A DNA stretch of 64,000 nt from Streptomyces tailanensis. GTDB taxonomy: Bacteria > Actinomycetota > Actinomycetes > Streptomycetales > Streptomycetaceae. Location of the stretch: contig NZ_VTHJ01000051.1 in NCBI RefSeq assembly GCF_008386495.1, positions 62,682 to 126,681 of the forward strand. Reading direction: 5' to 3'. The notes beneath the pieces were generated by a model, which was not told where the DNA came from, searched no databases, and saw only the letters and a program-made list of their open reading frames with translations. The position numbers and the translations under genes were made by a program. Below are positions 17,106 through 26,672 of this stretch, one piece after another (position 1 is the first letter of the stretch; each line of letters begins with the position of its first letter).

Positions 17106-20100
17106 ATGCTGCCCTCTCTGGTTGCCGAGGATCTGCGTCGAGCCCTGGCCACCTACCTGACGACGAGCTTCGCGCTTGCCGACGATGACGTGCGCGAGGA
17201 ACTTGACGCATTCCTGGAGCGCCCGGAGAGCCGACTGTTCCGTGGGCCGTATCTCCGTGTCCGGACGCCCTTCCGCGAAGCCAAGAAGGGATGGGAGGCG
17301 GCACTCGACTGGCACCCGGACGAGCTCACGCCGTACACCCACCAGGCCGTAGCCTGGCAACGGCTGTCGTCGAAGGGAGGGCGGCAGCCGGAGCCCACCA
17401 TCGTCACGACGGGTACCGGGTCGGGTAAGACGGAGTCGTTCCTGGTGCCGATCCTGGATCACTGCGCGCGGGCTCGGGCCGCAGGACAGCGGGGTGTGAA
17501 GGCCCTGTTGCTGTACCCAATGAACGCCCTGGCCGACGACCAGGCGCGTCGTATCGATGACTTCCTTGCCACCGAGGAAGCGCTCAAGGACGTCACGGCT
17601 GGCATCTACATCGGCGGTGCCTCCGGGCCCCGATCAGCCTCGGACCAGGACGAGAACGAGCCCGGCTCGTACGGTCGTGACACCGGATCGACGTCCCTCG
17701 CCGGCGACCCGACGGTCAAGAAGCTGATCACTGATCGGGAGGCGATCCGGGCCGACCCACCGGACATCCTGCTCACGAACTACAAGATGCTCGATCTGCT
17801 GCTGCAGCGGATTCCGGATGTTCCGCTGTGGCAGTCCGATTCCTTGGCGTACGTCGTCCTCGATGAGTTCCACACCTATGACGGCGCCCAGGGCACCGAC
17901 GTGGCCATGCTGCTGCGCCGCCTCGGGGCGGCGACCGGGGCGGCACGTGAAGGGCGTCCGCTCGGTGGCATCACGCCGGTGGCGACGTCGGCGACGCTGG
18001 GCGGGAGCGTGCCCGACGGGCCGGTCGCGGAGGGGCCCGAGCGGTCGGACCGTGAACTGCTGCTGGAGTTCGCGGAGAAGGTCTTCGGCACACCGTTCCC
18101 GGATGCCGCGCTCGTCGGCGAGGATCGGCTGCTGCCCAAGGAAGTGGTGGATGAACCGGACTTCCTGCTTCCCAGCCCGGCTCCCGCTGCCTTGGTCGCG
18201 TTGCCTGATCCGCTGGACGACGAGTCAGCCCTTGTGGAGCTGGCGCGGCTCATGCTCGGCCAGCCGATCACCGATCCGCTGCAGGTCGGGGCCAAGCTGA
18301 AGCAGCACATCCTGGTCAAGGCGATCCTTGACGTCGCTGGCAGTACACCGGTGACCGTCCCGGAGATCGCTAGGGAGTTCGCGCAGCGCGGTGGCGGTCC
18401 GGCGTGGGACGAAGCGGCCCGAAGCGACCCGGGCGTGCTGGAACTCGCCTTTGCGCGGATCCTTGCGCTGATCTCGCACGCTCGCAGTCCGCATCCCGTC
18501 ACGGGAAAGCCCGTTCCGTTCCTGCGTGTTGAGGCGCAGCTGTGGGTACGCGAGGTTCGGCGCGTCATTCGGGCGGCGACCGCCGAGCCGCACTTCCGCT
18601 GGTACGACGACGACGGCCCGACGGGTGACTCACGCCCGAACCCGGCCAACCTTGCCATCTACCAGCCGACGGAGATCGACAGCGCTGGCGAGATCGGCGA
18701 TCGGGAGGACGCGTCGCGTCGCCCCGTGGGGCCGCCGTACCGGCGTCACCTTCCGGCGGTCTACTGCCGTCACTGCGGGCGGTCGGGCTGGGCCGCGCTG
18801 TCCACCGAACTGGAGTGGCAGCAGCTGAAGACGAACACGCTGGAGATCTACAAGGCTGCCGCGCAGAAGAGGCGGCCCGTGCGCTGGATGCTGCGAGCCC
18901 GGCCAGACGAGTACCCGGTGCTGCACCTGCACGCGGAGAACGAATGGTTGTCGACCAACCCGGCGCAGGACACCGTCGCGGTCGTCACCCCGCAAGGGCC
19001 GCTGCCCGCCGACAACGATGATGAGTGCCCCTCATGCGGGTTGGACGATGGCATGCGCTTCCTTGGCGCCGGCACGGCCACCCTCGCGTCGGTGGCCACC
19101 ACGCAGATGTTCTCGGAGCGGGGACTCGCGAAAAACGAGCGGAAGCTGTTGGTGTTCACCGACGCGGTGCAGGACGCGACCCACCGGGCTGCGTTCATCG
19201 CCAACCGCAGCTTCGGCTTCACCCTTCGAGGTCTCCTCGCCAAGCACCTCACTCCTGGACAGCCGATCGCGGTGCACCATCTCGCGGCCGATGCCGCCGA
19301 GGCCGTTGTCATGGCCGCCGGTGGCGGAAAGCGCGAGGAACTCGCCTCGATCGTTCCCCCAGACCTGCGAGAGAACCCCGACATTCAGACCTTGCTGGAT
19401 GAGTCGAACGGCTTCAGCGACGCAGGCGCGGAGATGCTCCACAGCCGCCTGGTGTTCCAGACTTTGCTGGAGTTCGGCCTGCGCTCGCGCCTGGGTCGCA
19501 CGTTGGAGCTGACCCGTACGGCGGCTGTCGAGGTCGAACTCAAGGAAGTGCCGCAGCTGTGTGCGGAGCTGAGAGATCGGCATCAGCGTCTCCCTGGGCA
19601 GATTTCCTTGCCGACCGATGACACGGCGTACGAAGTCTTCCTACGGGGCCTGGCCGAACGGCTGCGGTTGCGCGGAGCGTTGTTTCACCCGTGGCTGCTG
19701 GAGTACATCCGCCAGGCCGGCGCGCGGCGCTGGCCGATCTGGGGTGGCCGTCCCACTGGCATGCCGGCCTTCCCGCGCGGCCTCGCCGCGCCCGCGTTCC
19801 CGGTGTCCGGTGGCATCCGTACAACCGGCTTCGACTCCCTCACCCGGGACAACACCTGGTTCGCGGACTGGGGTCACCGCACACTGGGCTGCGATCGGCG
19901 CGAGGCGCGCGCGGTGACCGAGCTGGCCATGAAGCTGCTTGCTCAGCACGATCTATTGGCCACCTACCACGCCGAGGGCGGGGCGCTTGTTTACGGCCTC
20001 AAGCCTCGCAACGTCCTCGTCTACCGCATCGACGATGCTGCCTCACCTGACGAGAACGGTGTCAATGGGTGTGGCGTGCGCTGCAACACATGCACTTGGC

Positions 20101-23100
20101 GGCAGACCGTGCCGCCGGGGCGGCGTGAGCAGTGGCTGGGCACCGCATGCCTGCGGTTCCGATGCTCGGGTCACTTCGTCGAGGACGACCGCGACTACAC
20201 GGCCGACTACTACCGGCGTCTGTACACCGTCGACCGGCCGGGCGATGTGCTGACCGCCGAACACACCGGTGCGCTGAACCGGGAGCGGCGAGAGCAGGTC
20301 GAGGCCGCGTTCAAGAACCGTGCCTCGGCGTTCGACCCGAACGTACTCACCTGCACGCCCACTCTCGAACTCGGCATCGACATCGGTGACCTGTCGGCCG
20401 TGTTGCTGGCCTCCATGCCGCCTGGACCCGCCAACTACGCCCAGCGGATCGGCCGAGCGGGACGCAGCACCGGCAACTCCCTGGCAGTGACCTTCGTCCC
20501 GCGAGGCAACCGCAACCACTACTACCTGCACACCCCCGAGCACATGCTGGCCGGCCGGATCATCCCGCCGGACTGCTACCTCGACGCCTCCGAGATCCTG
20601 CGCCGCCAGTACCTGGCCTTCCTCTTCGACCGCGCCGCCGACCGAACCCTGTGGGAAGGAACGGCGATCCCCGAACGCCCCATGCCACCGCGTATCGGGG
20701 AGCTCTTCGGGCCGGGGCTGGCCGAAGACGGGTGGTTCCGCCGTTTCCTCGACGTCGCGACTGCCCGCCATGCCCAGCTGTCCGCCGCGTTCATCAAACT
20801 CTTCCCCGCGATGAGCGAGGAGGCCCGCCAGGGCGTGCAGGCTTTCGCGGAGCAGGAGCTGGAGGAGACCGTCGGGGCCGCCGCGAGCGCATGGAACAAG
20901 CGAGTGGCGGCGCTACGCGCGAGGATGCGGCAGATCGGCCGAGCCTTCGACGCCCTGGCGTCCGTCTCCGGAGACCCAGAACGTGACAAGGAGCGGCGTC
21001 AGCTCTTCGCCGAACAACGCACCGTACGCAAACGCCGGGACGACCTCGTCTCGGAGAACTCGATCAACGCCCTGGTGCGGTTGGGCCTTCTGCCCAACTA
21101 CACCCTCCACGATGACGCGACCCTGCTGGATGCCACCTTGTGGTGGCGGAACAGCGACGGCGAGTTCGACGAGAGCGCTACCGACTACGGGCGTGGCTCA
21201 CGCCTCGCGCTGACCGAACTGGCGCCCGGCAACATCTTCCACACCGACGGCTATAAGTTCATCGTCAACGGCGTGGACCTTGGCACCGGCGTCGGCGGCG
21301 GCGAGGACCCGTACGCCCTGTGGAGGTTCTGCCCCGAGTGCGGATTCGTAGCCACGGAGGAGACCGGCCTCGACATCACTGCCTGCCCACGCTGCAAAGC
21401 CCCGCAGATCGCCGACCCGGGAGCCGTCCACAAGGTGCTGGTGCCCGAGCGGGTGGTGGCACGTGAGCGGCGCGAGGACGCACGCCTTACCGACGAGAGG
21501 GATGAGCGGGAGCGCAGGCAGTTCGATGCGATTGCTCTGGTCGACATCGACAAGGACCAGCCCCAGGGGCTGAGGGCCTGGCGCCGCATCAGCAAGAAGA
21601 AGGAGGAGAAGGTTCCGCCTTTCGGGGTCGAGTTTGCCCGAGTGGCCACCATCCGCACCATCAACCTGGGGCCATCGGCCGCCCCGGGCTCGACTCATGT
21701 GATCCGTGGCGACGAGATACAGGTTCCTGGCTTCGAGACCTGCCTGGAGTGCGGCGCGGTCCGTGGTGTACACCCACAGGCATGGGACCCCTCGGCTCAG
21801 CGTGTCGGCACCCGCCATGCGTACTGGTGCACGCACCGCGACGACGGCGTGAACCACGAGCCGACGGAGAAGCTGCTCCTGGCTCATGAGCTGACCACGC
21901 AGGCCCTGCGCATCCTGCTGCCCGTATCCACGATGGACCTCGCCGAGCGCCTCGTCTCCTTCAAGGCGGCCCTGCTCCTGGGCATCACCAAACACTTCGG
22001 CGGAGCCCCCGACCACATCCGCGTGGTCACCGACAGCATGCCCGGCGACAGCCCGGAGCTACGTAGGCGCTTCCTCGTCCTGCATGACTCCATGCCCGGC
22101 GGCACCGGCTACCTGGAACACCTCGCGGACGCCCAGGTGCTGCACCGCGTCCTGAGTCTCGCTCAGACGGCGCTTCGGGAGTGTCCCTGCCAGAAGGAGG
22201 ACCAGCGCACCCCCTGCCACCGCTGTCTGTTGCCTCACGTCACCAGCAGCGAGCTTCCGCACGTCTCGCTGCGCATCGCCAAGGAGCTCCTGGACGAGAT
22301 CCTCAAGGACTGGGACGTCGAGAAGGTCGACACGCTCTCCGGGGTCCGCATTGACCAACTCGTCGAGAGCGAGCTGGAGGACCGGTTCGTCCGCACGCTG
22401 GTCACCTGGGGCCGCCGCGAAGAGGAGGACGGATCGGTCACCGCCAAGGCCGGCCAGCGCGGCATCGAGCATGAACTGCGCTTCACCTGCGGTGACACCA
22501 CCACACGCTGGCGCATGCAGGACCACGTGCGGGTGAACACCGCCGTGCCCTCTGAGCCCGACTTCCTCCTGGAACGCACCGACGGCCCTACCGAGCGAGT
22601 CGCCGTCTTCCTCGACGGTTTCGCCTTCCATGCCAGCGAACGTGTCAATCGCATCGCCGACGACGCGGCCAAGCGGGCGGCCCTGAGAGCCGAAGGCATC
22701 CTGGTCTGGCAGCTGACCTGGGACGACGTCACGAGATGGGCGGCGGCCGTCAGCGGCGCGGTTCAGGGGCAGAAGGTTCGCACGTCCGTGCCACCCCTGC
22801 ACACCGAGGGGGCACTAGGGCTCGCCCGGCAGATACACCAGAGCCTGGTCGGCGAGGCCCGGCCCGATGACACCCTCGACCCGGCCCTGCGTAATCCGGT
22901 GGAGGCCCTGCTGGAGTTCCTCGCCGACCCCGACCGGGCCAAATGGGCGCGGCGGGCAGCTGGCCTGCTGGGCGGCTTCGGAGCGGTGGCACGCCCGCAG
23001 CCGGTGGATCGCGAGGAGATCGGACGAGCCCTCCCTGACATTCTGCGCGGCGCAGCCCTGCCCACCGCGCCCCAGGCCACCGAGGCGGTCGCCTTCGACG

Positions 23101-23714
23101 CCCGAACCCCCGGGCAGACGCGGATCACCGGCCTCCTGGACCGCCGACCCGAACCGCGAATCGGACAGCCGGGCATGCGGGCCTGGTCAGCTCTGGCCGT
23201 ACTCGACGACCGGCCGGACGCCGTCGCAGACGAGGACCACAGGAACCGCTGGGCGGACTGGCTGCGCTGGTCCAACCTCCTGCAGTTCCTCCAGTCCACC
23301 GCCAGCGACGAACTGCCCTGCTCCTTCCACCAGGTCGCAGTCTCCACCAGCGATCAGGTGGACCCGCACACTGTGGCCCTGCTGACCAGCGCGCTACCCA
23401 CGGAGGGAGGAGCCCCGCCGCCGCTACCGCCCAGATGGGCCGAGGCTCTCGAATGGGCTTCGAGCAAGGTCGAGGACGTCCTGCTCGCGCTCGTCGAGGA
23501 AGCCCGCGGGGGCCGCATCGACGTGCCCGAGGTCGGCTTCGAGTACGGAGACCAGGCGCTGCTGGCCGAACTGGCCTGGGAAGACGAGAAGGTCGCGATC
23601 TTCATCGGCGCGGACGAGGAACGAGACACCGCATTCGAGCGTGAGGGCTGGTACGTGGCACAGGCCGATGCCGTGAACGTGCCCGAACTCATCAAGAAGT
23701 TGGAGGGGAACTGA
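17106..23714 (+). CDS. Giant DEAD-type helicase with DUF1998 and nuclease-like C-terminal parts
   Basis: A 2202-residue protein. The helicase core has GTGSGKTES from residue 103 (Lys108), DEFH at 253, and LTCTPTLELGIDIGDLSAVL then IGRAGRS near 1116. Several zinc-knuckle pairs lie between and after the core (CRHCGRSGW ~553, CPSCG ~641, CPECG and CPRCK ~1410-1435, CLECG ~1549). The DUF1998 block follows (DSMPGGTGYLEHLADA from 1661, CPC and CHRC near 1693-1706). Around 1815-1870, EPDFLLE, VAVFLDGFAFH and a later Lys/Arg helix resemble a VSR/DUF559-type nuclease fold, and a similar EYGDQALLAELAWEDEKVAI block closes the protein. It looks like DrmA plus DrmB in one chain, or a DruE relative. Confidence 0.82.
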   Translation: MLPSLVAEDLRRALATYLTTSFALADDDVREELDAFLERPESRLFRGPYLRVRTPFREAKKGWEAALDWHPDELTPYTHQAVAWQRLSSKGGRQPEPTIVTTGTGSGKTESFLVPILDHCARARAAGQRGVKALLLYPMNALADDQARRIDDFLATEEALKDVTAGIYIGGASGPRSASDQDENEPGSYGRDTGSTSLAGDPTVKKLITDREAIRADPPDILLTNYKMLDLLLQRIPDVPLWQSDSLAYVVLDEFHTYDGAQGTDVAMLLRRLGAATGAAREGRPLGGITPVATSATLGGSVPDGPVAEGPERSDRELLLEFAEKVFGTPFPDAALVGEDRLLPKEVVDEPDFLLPSPAPAALVALPDPLDDESALVELARLMLGQPITDPLQVGAKLKQHILVKAILDVAGSTPVTVPEIAREFAQRGGGPAWDEAARSDPGVLELAFARILALISHARSPHPVTGKPVPFLRVEAQLWVREVRRVIRAATAEPHFRWYDDDGPTGDSRPNPANLAIYQPTEIDSAGEIGDREDASRRPVGPPYRRHLPAVYCRHCGRSGWAALSTELEWQQLKTNTLEIYKAAAQKRRPVRWMLRARPDEYPVLHLHAENEWLSTNPAQDTVAVVTPQGPLPADNDDECPSCGLDDGMRFLGAGTATLASVATTQMFSERGLAKNERKLLVFTDAVQDATHRAAFIANRSFGFTLRGLLAKHLTPGQPIAVHHLAADAAEAVVMAAGGGKREELASIVPPDLRENPDIQTLLDESNGFSDAGAEMLHSRLVFQTLLEFGLRSRLGRTLELTRTAAVEVELKEVPQLCAELRDRHQRLPGQISLPTDDTAYEVFLRGLAERLRLRGALFHPWLLEYIRQAGARRWPIWGGRPTGMPAFPRGLAAPAFPVSGGIRTTGFDSLTRDNTWFADWGHRTLGCDRREARAVTELAMKLLAQHDLLATYHAEGGALVYGLKPRNVLVYRIDDAASPDENGVNGCGVRCNTCTWRQTVPPGRREQWLGTACLRFRCSGHFVEDDRDYTADYYRRLYTVDRPGDVLTAEHTGALNRERREQVEAAFKNRASAFDPNVLTCTPTLELGIDIGDLSAVLLASMPPGPANYAQRIGRAGRSTGNSLAVTFVPRGNRNHYYLHTPEHMLAGRIIPPDCYLDASEILRRQYLAFLFDRAADRTLWEGTAIPERPMPPRIGELFGPGLAEDGWFRRFLDVATARHAQLSAAFIKLFPAMSEEARQGVQAFAEQELEETVGAAASAWNKRVAALRARMRQIGRAFDALASVSGDPERDKERRQLFAEQRTVRKRRDDLVSENSINALVRLGLLPNYTLHDDATLLDATLWWRNSDGEFDESATDYGRGSRLALTELAPGNIFHTDGYKFIVNGVDLGTGVGGGEDPYALWRFCPECGFVATEETGLDITACPRCKAPQIADPGAVHKVLVPERVVARERREDARLTDERDERERRQFDAIALVDIDKDQPQGLRAWRRISKKKEEKVPPFGVEFARVATIRTINLGPSAAPGSTHVIRGDEIQVPGFETCLECGAVRGVHPQAWDPSAQRVGTRHAYWCTHRDDGVNHEPTEKLLLAHELTTQALRILLPVSTMDLAERLVSFKAALLLGITKHFGGAPDHIRVVTDSMPGDSPELRRRFLVLHDSMPGGTGYLEHLADAQVLHRVLSLAQTALRECPCQKEDQRTPCHRCLLPHVTSSELPHVSLRIAKELLDEILKDWDVEKVDTLSGVRIDQLVESELEDRFVRTLVTWGRREEEDGSVTAKAGQRGIEHELRFTCGDTTTRWRMQDHVRVNTAVPSEPDFLLERTDGPTERVAVFLDGFAFHASERVNRIADDAAKRAALRAEGILVWQLTWDDVTRWAAAVSGAVQGQKVRTSVPPLHTEGALGLARQIHQSLVGEARPDDTLDPALRNPVEALLEFLADPDRAKWARRAAGLLGGFGAVARPQPVDREEIGRALPDILRGAALPTAPQATEAVAFDARTPGQTRITGLLDRRPEPRIGQPGMRAWSALAVLDDRPDAVADEDHRNRWADWLRWSNLLQFLQSTASDELPCSFHQVAVSTSDQVDPHTVALLTSALPTEGGAPPPLPPRWAEALEWASSKVEDVLLALVEEARGGRIDVPEVGFEYGDQALLAELAWEDEKVAIFIGADEERDTAFEREGWYVAQADAVNVPELIKKLEGN

Positions 23715-25873
23715 TGTCCGGCGCCAAGGTGATCATGGCGGACGTCTTCGGGAAGTCTTATGACGCGCTGGACGGCTCCGTCCAACCGCTGGTGCTGCAG
23801 TTCATCATGAAGATGCAGCGCGACCCGGACTCCAACGGCCTCAATCTCAAGCCCCCGAAGGGCGCCAAGGACAAGAGAGTCCGCACCGCACGCGTTACCG
23901 ACAACTACCGCGCCGTGCTCATGCACTACGCCGACCGCATCTACTACCTGGTCGCCGTCCTGCCGCACGACGACGCGTACGACTTCGCCGCCAACATCCT
24001 CTTCGACATCAACAAGGTCACCGGCGGCATCGAGCTGATCAACCTTGGCAGCCTGTACGGCACCCTGAGCGGGCAGCCGAAGAGCGCGGACGGCACGGCG
24101 GACACGAAGAAGCCGTCACTATTCGCCGGCGTCTCCGACGCCGACTTCGAACGCCTTGGCGTCCACTCCTCCATCGTCCCGGCGCTCCGCGAGATCCACA
24201 GTGAGGACGCCGTCCTGGGGATCGTCGAGACACTTCCGAAACTGGCCCGCGACGTCATCCTGTGCCTCGCTGACGGTATGTCCGTCGAGCAGGTCTGGGA
24301 GCAGGTCAGCTCCGTCGCGGCAACCGAAGACGAGATCGACACCGAGGACTACGAGGCTGCCATCGAGCGCCCAGCCACCAAGGAAGCCTTCGTGGTCACC
24401 GGCGACATCGCCGAGTTCGGACGCATCCTGACCGAACCGCTCTCCGCCTGGCGGATCTTCCTCCACCCCGCTCAGCGGGCTCTGGCCGAACGGAAGATCC
24501 CGTACAGAGGCCCCGCACGCGTCACCGGAGGCCCTGGCACCGGCAAGACCGTGGTGGCACTCCACCGCGTCAAGGCCCTCGCCGATCGCCTGCCGCCTGG
24601 CCAGGCCATATTGCTGACCACCTTCACCACCAACCTCGCCAACCTGCTCAAGTCCCACCTCAAGGACTTCGGCGGGGCTCAGCTACTGGCCAAGGTCGAC
24701 GTCCGCAACATCGACAAGGTCGCCTATGGCACGGTGAAGGAGAGCTTCGGGCCCGAGGCACCGAGCAGGCTCAAGGACAGCGAAATCCTCAACCGCTGGA
24801 TCGAACTCGCTCAGGAACAGCCCGGACACCACTTCGACGGCCGGTTCCTCGACACCGAGTGGAAGCAGGTCGTTCTCGCCCAGGACATCCGCAGCCGCGA
24901 CGCGTACTTCGTAGCCAAGCGCGCAGGTCGTGGCCGACGACTCAACCGCCCTGAGCGCGCCCAAGTCTGGTCCCTCATCGAGGAGTTTGAGCGCCGTCTC
25001 GACCGCGAGAAGGCTGCGGGCGTCATCCAGCTCGCCGCCCAGGCAGCCCGGATCGCCTCCGGCTGGTCCGATGAGGAGCGGCCTTACCGGCACATCGTCG
25101 TGGACGAGGCACAAGATCTGCATGCCGCTCACTGGAAGCTGCTGCGCGCCCTCGTCCCCGAAGACGACGACGATCTGTTCATCGTCGGTGACGCGCACCA
25201 GAGGATCTACGACAACCGGACATCCCTCAGCGCCCACGGCATCAACATCCGCGGTCGTTCCAAGCGACTGACCCTCAACTACCGGACCACCCGGCAAATC
25301 CTCGTGGCCTCCCTGAACCTGCTCGGGAAGGTCGAGTTCGACGACCTCGATGGGAACCCGGAGCGACTGCGCGGATACGGATACCGCTCCGTCCTCTCCG
25401 GAGCCAGCCCCGAGACACAGGGTTACCGCACGGCCGCTGAAGAGATGACTGCGCTGGGGCAGCGCGTCGAAGGGTGGCAGCAGGAAGGCGTCAAGCCACA
25501 CGAGATTGCAGTGGTGGCCCGGACCCACGCGCTGGCCAACGCGGCTGTCGAGGGCCTGCGTGACGCCAAACTCGACGCCGTGAAGGTCGAGGACTCCCGT
25601 GTCCCTGATCCCGACGAAGGCGTGCAGGTCATGACCATGCACCGCATCAAGGGACTCGAATACCGCGCCGTTGCCATCGTTGGAGCCGGCGCCCAGCACA
25701 TGCCGTTGCCCACCGCTCTCACGCCGGAGGACGAAGACCGACTTCAGTACGCCGCCGACCTGCGCCGTGAGCAGTCACTGCTCTTTGTCTCCGCAACGCG
25801 CGCCCGTGAGCAGCTGTCGATCACTTGGTCGGGGCGGCCCAGCCAGTTCCTGGAGCCTCCCAAGGCCGAGTAA
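23714..25873 (+). CDS. UvrD-type helicase with RelE-like N-terminal domain
   Basis: A 719-residue protein whose ATG overlaps the preceding stop (TGATG). Residues ~1-110 (LKPPKGAKDKRVRTARVTDN, then YRAVLMHYADRIYYLVAVLP) match the RelE/ParE toxin fold pattern: a basic strand-rich domain ending in VLPHDDAY. The superfamily 1 helicase follows: GGPGTGKT from 272 (Lys278), VDEAQD at ~463-468, HRIKGLEYRAVAIVGAGA at ~641 and FVSATRAREQLSITW near 690. All helicase motifs look intact. It closes the five-gene unit before the hairpin at 25909-25946. Fusion of a RelE-like domain to UvrD suggests RNA- or ribosome-linked sensing, but this is inference. Confidence 0.82.
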   Translation: MSGAKVIMADVFGKSYDALDGSVQPLVLQFIMKMQRDPDSNGLNLKPPKGAKDKRVRTARVTDNYRAVLMHYADRIYYLVAVLPHDDAYDFAANILFDINKVTGGIELINLGSLYGTLSGQPKSADGTADTKKPSLFAGVSDADFERLGVHSSIVPALREIHSEDAVLGIVETLPKLARDVILCLADGMSVEQVWEQVSSVAATEDEIDTEDYEAAIERPATKEAFVVTGDIAEFGRILTEPLSAWRIFLHPAQRALAERKIPYRGPARVTGGPGTGKTVVALHRVKALADRLPPGQAILLTTFTTNLANLLKSHLKDFGGAQLLAKVDVRNIDKVAYGTVKESFGPEAPSRLKDSEILNRWIELAQEQPGHHFDGRFLDTEWKQVVLAQDIRSRDAYFVAKRAGRGRRLNRPERAQVWSLIEEFERRLDREKAAGVIQLAAQAARIASGWSDEERPYRHIVVDEAQDLHAAHWKLLRALVPEDDDDLFIVGDAHQRIYDNRTSLSAHGINIRGRSKRLTLNYRTTRQILVASLNLLGKVEFDDLDGNPERLRGYGYRSVLSGASPETQGYRTAAEEMTALGQRVEGWQQEGVKPHEIAVVARTHALANAAVEGLRDAKLDAVKVEDSRVPDPDEGVQVMTMHRIKGLEYRAVAIVGAGAQHMPLPTALTPEDEDRLQYAADLRREQSLLFVSATRAREQLSITWSGRPSQFLEPPKAE

Positions 25874-25908
25874 GGACACCAAGCCGATGCCACATGGGAC
25901 GGCGGGCT

Positions 25909-25946
25909 GGCCCTCCGCAGGGGGATCCCCGGAAGCGCGGAGGGCC
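25909..25946 (+). terminator. Terminator after the defence-type locus
   Basis: GGCCCTCCGC (25909-25918) pairs with GCGGAGGGCC (25937-25946), a perfect 10-bp stem with an 18-base loop that itself contains GGGGATCCCC. It lies 35 bases after the UvrD-type gene's stop. Confidence 0.7.
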
Positions 25947-26039
25947 CGAGCCGTTAGTGCTCCAGAGCAGGAAGGCAGTGTCGACGGCGGCGGGCGTTGC
26001 TGGCCGCCAGCAACGGTTCTGATTCACTTCTTGAAGGGA

Positions 26040-26225
26040 TCAGAACGTTTCACATCTCCCCGTAGACGGCCAACTGGCAGCGTCCTGGATGCATTCGGTA
26101 TGCCACCAGCCCACTACCGCGATGGCGACTGCATCCAGCCACCTTGCCGAGGTGAGCCGTTGTGCCCGCAAGGCCAACGCGAGATCATGTTCGGTGATCG
26201 ACAGGGTGTACGTGCCGTCGGGCAT
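26040..26225 (-). CDS. Possible small ORF or gene remnant
   Basis: A 62-codon frame from ATG 26225 to TGA 26040-26042 encodes an acidic/aromatic peptide (MPDGTYTLSITEHDLALALR, then LDAVAIAVVGWWHTEC). Codon choice is G/C-ending in most positions and the frame continues open upstream, so it may be the 3' end of a decayed gene rather than an intact small gene. No ribosome-binding site is convincing and no family is recognised. Confidence 0.3.
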   Translation of the reverse strand: MPDGTYTLSITEHDLALALRAQRLTSARWLDAVAIAVVGWWHTECIQDAASWPSTGRCETF

Positions 26226-26297
26226 CCAGCGGCGGACGGCAGCGGAATCCACCCTCCATGCGCGTCGAGCAGTACATACGGGGGTTAGGGGAGCGTT

Positions 26298-26672
26298 GTG
26301 ACGGGGTGGGACATAGACCCGGTCGGGGTGCGCGGTGTTCTGGAGACGTCGGGTGCGCATGCGGAGAACCTGTCGGGGGCTGGTTCGGCGGCGCAGGGGA
26401 ATCTGGAGGAGGCCGCTTCGGCGGCGGGGATGATCACCAGTCAGTACGGGCCGTACACGAGCACGGTCGGGGTGGTCGGTTCGGCGCTGGGGGAGTTCCT
26501 GCAGCGGTGGAGCCATGACCTGCTCTACATCGCCAAACGCACCTCTAAGTCGCTGAGCGGGGCCGCCGAGGCGACCGGGCACTACGTCGAGGGTGACCTG
26601 ACCCTGGCGGCCAACGCGCAGCGCGAGGCGGCCAAGGAGCCGAAGGTCGATCTGCCCGGACAGGGGCAGTGA
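26298..26672 (+). CDS. DUF6507 family protein (ESAT-6/WXG-like helper)
   Basis: A 124-residue protein from GTG 26298, with GGGGAG just upstream. The opening MTGWDIDPVGVRGVLETSG, the alternating small-residue helices (GSALGEFLQRW) and the end YVEGDLTLAANAQREAA match the DUF6507 proteins of Streptomyces as I know them. These are helical, WXG100-like proteins encoded just before large polymorphic toxins, and probably act as partner or adaptor in type VII-like export. Its stop overlaps the toxin start (TGATG), so the two are translationally coupled. Confidence 0.75.
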   Translation: MTGWDIDPVGVRGVLETSGAHAENLSGAGSAAQGNLEEAASAAGMITSQYGPYTSTVGVVGSALGEFLQRWSHDLLYIAKRTSKSLSGAAEATGHYVEGDLTLAANAQREAAKEPKVDLPGQGQ

